NCBI GenBank assembly: GCA_947505565.1
Contig: CANNLB010000012.1
Coordinates: forward strand, 1 to 11,983
DNA length: 11,983 nucleotides
Reading direction: 5' to 3'
Origin: Acidobacteriota bacterium
GTDB lineage: Bacteria > Acidobacteriota > Terriglobia > Bryobacterales > Bryobacteraceae
Part shown: positions 7,182-11,983 of the stretch, one piece after another
How the letters are laid out: each line of letters opens with the position of its first letter
Numbering within the stretch: the first letter of the stretch is position 1
The notes under the pieces: generated by a model
What the model was told of the DNA's origin: nothing
The model's input: the letters and a program-made list of their open reading frames with translations, nothing else
Database searches by the model: none
Position numbers and translations under genes: made by a program

Positions 7182-8242
7182 CCTCTATCTACGCGGCTAT
7201 CGTCACCGCCCTCGGCATCGTCCTCTTCCTCCGCAAAGCGTGGCATAACTACAACCGCCTGCCGAAAATTCCCTACGTCATCGGTCTCGACTTCCCCTCG
7301 GTCACCGTCATCATCCCCGCCCGCAACGAAGCCGCCAACATCGCCCGCGCCATCTCCGGCTTCCCCCCCGAATCCGTCATCGTCGTCGACGATGCCTCGA
7401 CGGACGATACCGCCAAAATCGCCGCCGAAGCCGGTGCCCGCGTCCTCTCCGCCCCGCCCCTCCCAGATGGCCACTTAGGCAAGCCCAACGCTTGTATGGC
7501 CGGAGCCAACGAAGCGACTACCGACTGGCTCCTCTTCATCGACGCCGACACCTGGTACGCCCGCGTCTTCGCCCCCTGCCTCATCGAATACGCCGAAGAC
7601 CACGAACTCCAAATGGCCAGTGTCTTCCTCCATCAGCAGTGCGAAACCCTCGCCGAAAAAATCCTCCTCCCCTACGCCTTCGCTCTCTACTTCACCGGCG
7701 TCAATACCAGCGCCGTCAACCACCGCCGTCCCACCCAGTGGCTCGCCAACGGCCAATGTCTCTTAGTAAAGCGCGAAGCCTACCACCGTCTAGGCGGCCA
7801 CGCCGCCGTCGCTCTATCCGTCATCGAAGACGTCGCCCTAGCGAAGTTGGCCGCCGAAAAAGGCATTCACGCCCGCGTCACCCGCGCCGAACATATGGGC
7901 AACGTTCGCATGTACGTCGGCTTCCGAGCTATCTGGCGAGGATTCCAGAAAAACAGCTTCCGCTTCCTCCAAATCAACCCCTTCACCGGCCTCCAGGTCG
8001 TCATGGCCTCCACGCTCCTGGCAAGCTGGCTCCCCGTCATACTTTGGCTCGTCCAGGACCATCTCTACCGCCAAGCCGCCCTCTTCGCGCTTATCCCCTC
8101 GGTCATCCTCTTCCCCTGGTACCGCAGCGCCGCCACCCTCCTCGCCCCCCTCGCCATCTACGGCTTCCAAGCCATCGCCATCAACGGCATGATCACTACC
8201 CTAACCGGCCGCAAGGCCATCTGGAAGGGCAGGGCAGTGTGA
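7178..8242 (+). CDS. Membrane family-2 glycosyltransferase, CrtQ-like (carotenoid glycosylation)
   Basis: The product (354 residues) has an N-terminal membrane segment (about 3-18) and a GT-A catalytic domain (40-245). The catalytic domain holds VTVIIPARNEAANIARAI (42-59), VVDDASTDDT (69-78), GHLGKPNA (98-105), the metal-binding DAD (122-124) and the acceptor-side acid in VIEDVALA (215-222). After it come GFRAIWRGFQKN (248-259) and two to three C-terminal membrane helices (about 272-345). This layout matches CrtQ, the glycosyltransferase that puts glucose on carotenoid carboxylates or hydroxyls in staphyloxanthin-type pathways, and the carotenoid operon supports it. The ATG start lies in an ATGA overlap with the preceding stop. 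A general membrane glycosyltransferase (for example for hopanoids or lipids) cannot be excluded. The sugar donor is probably UDP-hexose but is not determined by the sequence. Confidence 0.85.
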   Translation: MTSIYAAIVTALGIVLFLRKAWHNYNRLPKIPYVIGLDFPSVTVIIPARNEAANIARAISGFPPESVIVVDDASTDDTAKIAAEAGARVLSAPPLPDGHLGKPNACMAGANEATTDWLLFIDADTWYARVFAPCLIEYAEDHELQMASVFLHQQCETLAEKILLPYAFALYFTGVNTSAVNHRRPTQWLANGQCLLVKREAYHRLGGHAAVALSVIEDVALAKLAAEKGIHARVTRAEHMGNVRMYVGFRAIWRGFQKNSFRFLQINPFTGLQVVMASTLLASWLPVILWLVQDHLYRQAALFALIPSVILFPWYRSAATLLAPLAIYGFQAIAINGMITTLTGRKAIWKGRAV

Positions 8243-8970
8243 AAGAGTATCCTACCCCTTGGCGGCAAGTCCTCGCGTTAACCCCTCACATCTGGGCGAA
8301 AACCCGCTACTCGGTAAAAACGTTCACCGAGCAGTCTCTCCCCTGCCTCAAGCCCGACCCGCAAATCGAAGGCCTCGAAAACCTCCCCCCCAGCCCCGCG
8401 TTCGTCCTCGCCCCGAACCATTACCAACGCCCCGGTCTCTGGATCCTCCACCCCTGCAGCGTGATCACGGTCGCTCTCCAGCGCCACTATGATCTCCCCG
8501 ACCCGCCGATCCGTTGGGTCGTCACCGCCAACTGGCCCCCGGTCAAAATCGGCCCTTGGAGGCTCCCCTCCCCCGGCGACTGGCTCCTGCCGAGGGTCGC
8601 CCACGCCCTGCACTGCTACCCCGTCTCCTTCGCCGGCACCAACCCCGCCCTTACCGCCCGCAGCTACCGAACTCTCCTTAAGGACGCGAAGTCCCTCGAC
8701 CGGCCCCTCGGTATCTTCCCTGAAGGAGTAGCCGGAACGGCGTTCCAGATGGCCCCGCCCCTCCCCGGAGTCGAGCGCCTTTTCGTCACCCTCGCCAAAC
8801 TCGGCCTTCCCGTTGTCCCCTGCGGAATGCACGAAACCGATCGTCTCGTCGTCCGCTTCGGCTCCGTCATTTCCCCCGCCGAACTAGAGTCCGCCCCCCA
8901 CGCCGCCGACCTCATCATGGCCCGCATCCGCTGCCTGACTCCGCCCCGCCGCCCCCCCCATCACATATAA
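8239..8970 (+). CDS. PlsC-like acyltransferase, last gene of the carotenoid operon
   Basis: The start is a GTG at 8239 inside a GTGA overlap with the glycosyltransferase stop. The frame is open far upstream (from 7492), but that part is a shadow of the glycosyltransferase. The 243-residue product resembles lysophospholipid/glycerol-3-phosphate acyltransferases of the PlsC superfamily. It has FVLAPNHYQRPG (55-66), which is motif I, FPEGVAGT (160-167), which is motif III, and LPVVPCGMHET (190-200), which is motif IV. The catalytic motif HxxxxD reads H-Y-Q-R-P-G, so the Asp of the His-Asp dyad is Gly66. After a carotenoid glycosyltransferase, the likely job is attaching a fatty acid to the sugar, the role CrtO plays in staphyloxanthin synthesis. 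No classic membrane helix is obvious. The stop falls inside the left copy of the direct repeat that flanks the downstream mobile element. Confidence 0.75.
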   Translation: MKEYPTPWRQVLALTPHIWAKTRYSVKTFTEQSLPCLKPDPQIEGLENLPPSPAFVLAPNHYQRPGLWILHPCSVITVALQRHYDLPDPPIRWVVTANWPPVKIGPWRLPSPGDWLLPRVAHALHCYPVSFAGTNPALTARSYRTLLKDAKSLDRPLGIFPEGVAGTAFQMAPPLPGVERLFVTLAKLGLPVVPCGMHETDRLVVRFGSVISPAELESAPHAADLIMARIRCLTPPRRPPHHI

Positions 8971-8973
8971 GGC
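8964..8973. repeat. Left copy of 10-bp target-site duplication (CATATAAGGC)
   Basis: CATATAAGGC occurs here and again at 9278-9287, immediately outside the inverted-repeat ends of the element between them. It contains the stop codon of the acyltransferase gene, which the duplication leaves intact. Confidence 0.8.
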
Positions 8974-8977
8974 CTCC

Positions 8978-8996
8978 TCGCTGTTTGGTGTGGGTA
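8978..8996 (+). repeat. Left terminal inverted repeat of the MITE-like element
   Basis: TCGCTGTTTGGTGTGGGTA pairs with the reverse complement of 9253-9271, differing only in the two central bases (GT here, CC there). Weaker similarity continues outward to the target duplication. Confidence 0.8.
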
Positions 8997-9081
8997 AGGC
9001 CGGATAGAGCGGAGCGGCAGTGTTCGACGGTTTGAGTTGCGGTGCCGGCTGGAATCTAGGGAGCTCGGAGTGTGCGGTGTT

Positions 9082-9101
9082 CCTGTTCGGGATTGAACAG
9101 G
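9082..9101. repeat. Perfect hairpin inside the element (7-bp arms)
   Basis: CCTGTTC and GAACAGG pair around a 6-base loop. There is no T-run after either side, so it is not a typical intrinsic terminator; it more likely reflects the folding of the element. Confidence 0.6.
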
Positions 9102-9140
9102 GAAGCGGCAGCATCGCCGTCGCGGCGGTGGGAAGAGAGT

Positions 9141-9161
9141 GAAAACCTGGTTTTGGTTTTC
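9141..9161. repeat. Perfect hairpin inside the element (GAAAACC/GGTTTTC)
   Basis: The 7-base arms at 9141-9147 and 9155-9161 are exact reverse complements around a 7-base loop. The loop itself repeats GGTTTT, so a slipped alternative pairing is possible. Confidence 0.55.
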
Positions 9162-9215
9162 CTCGCTTTCTACCGCCCGTCATTTCCACGGCCGACTTCG
9201 GGGCCAAGTACGCTG

Positions 9216-9240
9216 ACTCGCCCCTCGCTGGCGAGTTTTT
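9216..9240 (+). terminator. Candidate intrinsic terminator carried by the element
   Basis: ACTCGCC (9216-9222) and GGCGAGT (9230-9236) form a perfect 7-bp GC-rich stem with a 7-base loop, directly followed by a run of T up to 9240. On the plus strand this fits a Rho-independent terminator about 245 bases after the carotenoid operon stop. Because it lies inside the mobile element, the operon would have gained it by insertion. Confidence 0.5.
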
Positions 9241-9252
9241 GACCGGCGATTC

Positions 9253-9271
9253 TACCCACGGCAAACAGCGA
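9253..9271 (-). repeat. Right terminal inverted repeat of the MITE-like element
   Basis: Read on the minus strand it is TCGCTGTTTGCCGTGGGTA, matching the left end at 17 of 19 positions. It lies 6 bases inside the right copy of the target duplication. Confidence 0.8.
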
Positions 9272-9277
9272 AGAACC

Positions 9278-9287
9278 CATATAAGGC
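9278..9287. repeat. Right copy of 10-bp target-site duplication (CATATAAGGC)
   Basis: Identical to 8964-8973. On the minus strand it encodes the last residues (about PYM) of the broken DinB-like gene. Confidence 0.8.
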
Positions 9288-9539
9288 ATCGGCGACCCCA
9301 CCCCGATGATGCGCCGTATAGCCCGTAATCGTCCCTGGAATCGCCATCCACTGCATCCCACCCATAATCGGCCCTGCCGGCAACCGCTCCAGTAACTCCG
9401 CGTCTGACTTACTCCCGAGCGCCGCCGACGAATCGTAGCTGTTTGTCTTCGCCAAACGGGCTTCGAAGTCCATGTCGAAACCCTCCTCCTGGAAAGCCCC
9501 CGCCCAAAACCAATCCACCGGCTGCGCCATTTGGTGCGG
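9278..9539 (-). pseudogene. Remnant of a DinB-like protein gene
   Basis: Read from about 9539 downward, the minus strand gives PHQMAQPVDWFWAGAF, GFDMDFEARLAKTNSYD and PAGPIMGGMQWMAIPGTITGYTAHHRG (to about 9300). These are typical of the DinB / metal-dependent hydrolase four-helix family, including the late His pair. Three defects are visible. The N-terminal part, usually another 60 or so residues, is absent: the methyltransferase gene begins at 9580. After HHR the reading jumps to another frame (GVGSPMPYM), with roughly ten family residues missing, indicating an out-of-frame internal deletion. The stop has been separated by the mobile element, so that frame now runs on into it. Without the element the gene would have ended PMPYM-stop, overlapping the acyltransferase end tail to tail. 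Family assignment is from memory of motifs. Confidence 0.65.
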
Positions 9540-9579
9540 TTTGCGATTCGGAACGGATTTATCAGCTAACTTGGAGAGC

Positions 9580-10200
9580 ATGCCTACGCCTACGCTCCAA
9601 GAGCAGTTCGGGAATATTGATATCTACCTTTTTGATCAGTTGTTAAAAGGTCAAATCGTTCCGGGAATGCGCATCCTCGACGCGGGTTGCGGCTATGGCC
9701 GAAACCTGGTCTACCTCCTGCGAGAAGGCTACGAGGTTTTCGCGGCGGATACGAATGCGGAGGCGGTGAGCAGCGTCCGAGCGTTGGCGCGGAAGATGGC
9801 TCCGGGGTTGCCGGAATCGAACTTTCGGGTTGAGGGCGTCGAGGAGATGTCGTTCGAAGATGGGTGCGCCGACGTCGTGATTAGCAATACGGTGCTGCAT
9901 CTGGCGACCGACGAAGCGCAGTTCGAGGCGATGCTGCAAGGGTCGTGGCGCGTGCTGAAGCCTGGGGGGCTGTTTTTCTGTCGTCTGGGGTCGACGATTG
10001 GGATGGAGACGCAGGTGGAGCTCGTACACGGGCGGCGTTACAAGTCGCTCGACGGGTCGGAGCGTTATCTCGTGGACGCAGCGCTCTTGGAATCCCTGAC
10101 CGAGCGGTTGGGTGGCGAGTGGGCCGAGCCCTTAAAGACGACCGTCGTGCAGGGTCTTCGGGCAATGACCACGTGGGTGCTGCGGAAGAATTTAGGGTAA
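9580..10200 (+). CDS. Class I SAM-dependent methyltransferase
   Basis: The 206-residue cytoplasmic protein has the SAM-binding Rossmann fold. Motif I is ILDAGCGYGRNLVYLL (32-47). Asp57 at the end of strand 2 in FAADTN binds the ribose. The strand-4 region is DVVISNTVLHLA (98-109), and the post-motif is VLKPGGLFFCRLGS (125-138). The start is ATG 9580, preceded closely by GGAG (9573-9576); an in-frame TTG at 9571 and an ATG at 9472 are less likely because they read into the DinB remnant. The substrate is unknown, and resemblance to TehB-like small methyltransferases is only general. Base use differs from the first 9 kb: the plus strand is G-rich here, with many G-ending codons. It converges with the MFS gene 42 bases away, and no clear terminator hairpin is visible between them. 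Confidence 0.88.
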   Translation: MPTPTLQEQFGNIDIYLFDQLLKGQIVPGMRILDAGCGYGRNLVYLLREGYEVFAADTNAEAVSSVRALARKMAPGLPESNFRVEGVEEMSFEDGCADVVISNTVLHLATDEAQFEAMLQGSWRVLKPGGLFFCRLGSTIGMETQVELVHGRRYKSLDGSERYLVDAALLESLTERLGGEWAEPLKTTVVQGLRAMTTWVLRKNLG

Positions 10201-10242
10201 AACTACGCCCGAAAGAGAGCCGCCGCCGGCCCGTCCGATGTC

Positions 10243-11457
10243 CTAGCCGACTTCTTGCTCTCGGCGTCCGGCGCTGCGCCATAGCAGTAGAGCGCAACCG
10301 AAGCCGAGCCCGCTGATACCGCCGAAGAAAAGCATCATCGGCTGATAGCCCGCGGGATGGAGCGCGGTCGCCCCAGCCCCGTCGTTCAGCCACCCGGCGA
10401 CCAGGTTGGCGCCGGCCACGCCAACATTCTGGACGACGAACATAAGGCCAAGTGCGGTACCCAGGCGGCTGGCCGCGACCAGCTTGGCTGCCAACGGCCA
10501 CATCACGGCCGGAACCAGCGAAAAACTGACGCCGAGCAGCGCCGTCGCAATCCAAAGATTCCAGTTCGTCGCCCCCATAATCGCGATCGACACCGGAAGG
10601 AGAAAGGCACCGAAAGCGAGCAGCGGGGCGTAGCGGCCGATGCGATCGCAGAGCCACCCAAAGGCAGGCGTGGCGACGATGCTGGCAAGAAACACGTAGC
10701 TGTTCATCGTGCCGGCGGCGGCGAGCGAGAGGCCGTGGGCGTGTTGGAAATACTTGATCGAGAAGGTGCTGCGGAAGGCGAGGATCACCGCATAATAGAA
10801 AACACAGAGGAGCAGCAGGAGCCAGTAGGCCTTGCCGAGGTGCAGCAGATGCCCGAGCACGAACGGTTCGGATTCCCGTTTAGCCGCCGGAGCCTGTCGG
10901 TCGCCACCCCAGTAGACGAGTGCGGCCGCCAGAGAGACGGAAGCCATTATTACGGCGATCACCAAGGGCGCTTGCCAGCCCTGCGCGTAGGCCTGCGCGA
11001 AAAACTCGGGCGACATATCGGCGGAGTAGGAACCGAGGCGGCCGGTGCCGAGGGTGACGCCCATGGCGAGAGCCAGGTGGCGGGCCCCGATGGAGTCGGC
11101 AACGCCCGTGGTGCAGCTGATGTTCAGCGTTTCGGCTCCGATGCCGAACAGAAGACGCCCTGCCGCCATGCCGACGAACGTCGGGCTCCAGGCGGTGAGC
11201 GCGGCACCCAGCAGGCAGATGGCGGTGGTCCAAAGAGTAACGCGGGCGGCGCCAAACCGGTCGACGAGCAAGCCGCCAATCAGGACCAGGATAATATTCG
11301 GAATACTATAGATGGCATTGAGCATGCCGATCTCCGTATCGCTGAAGCCGCGTTGGCGCTGCAGCAAGTCGGCTATGGGGCCGATCGAGTCGTAGACATA
11401 GTAATTCCCAAAGAGGACGACAGAGATAAGGGCCAGTGCCGACCAAGCGACGACCAT
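10243..11457 (-). CDS. Major facilitator superfamily transporter
   Basis: The product is a 404-residue integral membrane protein with about 12 hydrophobic helices in two halves and a charged loop between them (about 184-205). The MFS loop motif appears after helix 2 as GGLLVDRFGAARVTLW (61-76) and again after helix 8 as GWLCDRIGR (267-275), the usual twofold pattern. The substrate is not predictable. The ATG at 11457 was chosen; only a TTG (11463) offers an alternative close by, and no good ribosome site precedes either. The frame stays open to 11703, and the residues just before the start (for example YTLAM) look MFS-like, so the N-terminus may have been altered when the neighbouring AlkZ-like gene decayed. 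Further upstream the same frame reads AlkZ-like residues, not transporter. Confidence 0.85.
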   Translation of the reverse strand: MVVAWSALALISVVLFGNYYVYDSIGPIADLLQRQRGFSDTEIGMLNAIYSIPNIILVLIGGLLVDRFGAARVTLWTTAICLLGAALTAWSPTFVGMAAGRLLFGIGAETLNISCTTGVADSIGARHLALAMGVTLGTGRLGSYSADMSPEFFAQAYAQGWQAPLVIAVIMASVSLAAALVYWGGDRQAPAAKRESEPFVLGHLLHLGKAYWLLLLLCVFYYAVILAFRSTFSIKYFQHAHGLSLAAAGTMNSYVFLASIVATPAFGWLCDRIGRYAPLLAFGAFLLPVSIAIMGATNWNLWIATALLGVSFSLVPAVMWPLAAKLVAASRLGTALGLMFVVQNVGVAGANLVAGWLNDGAGATALHPAGYQPMMLFFGGISGLGFGCALLLWRSAGRREQEVG

Positions 11458-11485
11458 CGCCAAAGTGTAGCAGGTGGTGCGCTGC

Positions 11486-11983
11486 TCACGATGGTTCCCG
11501 GACGGCGCGCAACGCCTTGAACTTCGGCTCACGGCTCTTCGGGCTGTCGAGGGAGAACGACCGCGCGCCGCCGCCTTCTTCAGGCCCGCGTTTGGTTGGA
11601 TGACGCTGCTCCAGACGAGTTCAGCCGCAGCCGGGTCGAACTCCCAGACCCCGGACATCGAGGCGCAACAGGCTAATCTTATCCAGGCGGCTGACCAGCG
11701 CATCGTGCGGGTCCTTCGGTATTTTGAACATGTTCAATTGTTCGAGGTCCGAGCGGTGCATCCGCTGCGGACTTTCCGCTGCCACCGCGATCAGATCCAG
11801 CGCCGCCACCGCCGCCCGGCATGCTTTCAGGCTCATCCCAGAGAAAGCCTGACACTTGGCCAAAGTGGCCGGACCGATCCAGGAGATATAGCGGTCGGCC
11901 AGTTCGGTCGGGCACTCCGCATCCGAAAGGGCGAATCGCTCCAGCGGATTCGGCGACCAAAGAACATAGCTGTGGCGCTGCTG
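11486..11983 (-). pseudogene. AlkZ/YcaQ-like winged-helix DNA glycosylase, frame-broken, 5' end outside window
   Basis: The minus strand from the right edge reads HSYVLWSPNPLERFALSDAE, ADRYISWIGPATLAKCQAFSG and then DPHDALVSRLDKISLLRLDVR (to about 11651). This matches the HTH_42 / AlkZ family, which unhooks DNA interstrand crosslinks and alkylated bases. At about 11650 the homology jumps to a second frame (GVWEFDPAAAELVWSSVIQ, about 11648-11572). At about 11565 it jumps to a third frame (RSFSLDSPKSREPKFKALR) that ends at TGA 11486-11488. At both jumps residues normally present in the family are missing, so these look like two out-of-frame deletions rather than single-base sequencing slips. 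The MFS start lies 28 bases further on. Family identity is from motif recall; the loss of function is inferred. Confidence 0.7.

Larger units (their letters stand above)
8974..9277. mobile_element. MITE-like non-autonomous element (~304 bp)
   Basis: This noncoding segment has near-perfect terminal inverted repeats (8978-8996 and 9253-9271, 17 of 19 positions matching) and a perfect 10-bp direct repeat on each side. It contains several hairpins and no protein-like open frame. Removing it together with one repeat copy rejoins the end of a DinB-like gene (PMPYM) to a TGA stop at 8961-8963 on the minus strand, which is independent support for insertion. A 10-bp duplication fits IS4-group transposases among others, but the mobilising transposase is not in the window. 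Confidence 0.75.

Noticed and set aside
7492-8238. Upstream extension of the acyltransferase frame
   Set aside because: The residues are Arg/Pro/His-rich and lie on top of the glycosyltransferase; the real gene starts at GTG 8239.
8884-9351. Minus-strand open frame through the MITE-like element (155 codons)
   Set aside because: It crosses from the acyltransferase shadow through both element ends into the DinB remnant, so it is an accident of the insertion. Such frames may be annotated as small hypothetical proteins, but nothing here supports translation.
9472-9579. Longer start for the methyltransferase (ATG at 9472)
   Set aside because: The extra 36 residues are the complement of the DinB remnant and are not methyltransferase-like.
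9540-9600. GC-skew change as a replication origin
   Set aside because: There is no DnaA-box cluster, AT-rich unwinding region or dnaA/dnaN neighbour, and the skew swings back by about 11.7 kb.
10357-11520. Long plus-strand open frame opposite the MFS gene (387 codons)
   Set aside because: Highly charged, with no fold-like pattern. The minus strand carries a clear 12-helix transporter.
1-11983. CRISPR array, tRNA or rRNA genes
   Set aside because: No regularly spaced repeats, no cloverleaf or CCA-like end and no rRNA-like stretch were seen on either strand by eye.

Overview
The window (about 12 kb, high G+C) looks like a chromosome segment of a soil bacterium. Gene style and content (a compact carotenoid operon, HtpX, a DinB-like gene, a wreck of an AlkZ-like glycosylase) suggest Acidobacteriota, perhaps the Solibacter/Bryobacter side. 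No rRNA or other marker gene is present, so this is only a guess.

Left part (1-2558): the 3' end of an OsmC-type peroxide-defence gene runs with a 4-base overlap into a lone ECF sigma factor. That gene converges, with a 20-base overlap, on the membrane protease gene htpX. Upstream of htpX on the same (minus) strand is a xylose-isomerase-like TIM-barrel gene, possibly its operon partner. Its start faces the carotenoid operon across a 70-base divergent promoter region.

Middle part (2629-8970): six plus-strand genes are packed with a 7-base gap and then overlaps of 25, 4, 4 and 4 bases. They encode a short polyprenyl diphosphate synthase, a CrtI-type phytoene desaturase, a CrtB phytoene synthase, a membrane-anchored sulfite-oxidase-family molybdenum-cofactor (Moco) oxidoreductase, a CrtQ-like membrane glycosyltransferase and a PlsC-like acyltransferase. 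The simplest reading is GGPP, then phytoene, then lycopene, then an oxidised or hydroxylated carotenoid, then its glycoside, then an acylated glycoside anchored in the membrane. No conventional lycopene-modifying enzyme (cyclase, hydratase, ketolase, CrtP, aldehyde dehydrogenase) is present. The Moco enzyme sits exactly where such a step would be expected, and this is the most interesting feature of the window.

Right part (8971-11983): a roughly 304-bp MITE-like element (8974-9277), with 19-bp terminal inverted repeats matching at 17 positions and a perfect 10-bp direct repeat on each side, lies just after the acyltransferase stop. Removing it in silico restores the natural C-terminus of a minus-strand DinB-like gene that is also truncated and internally deleted. 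Next come a SAM-dependent methyltransferase (+) and an MFS transporter (-), convergent. Then, running off the right edge, there is an AlkZ/YcaQ-like DNA glycosylase pseudogene with two out-of-frame deletions. The methyltransferase/MFS block has the opposite GC skew (G-rich plus strand) to the first 9 kb (C-rich plus strand) whichever way the genes point. A damaged gene flanks it on each side, which suggests a rearrangement or inserted block.
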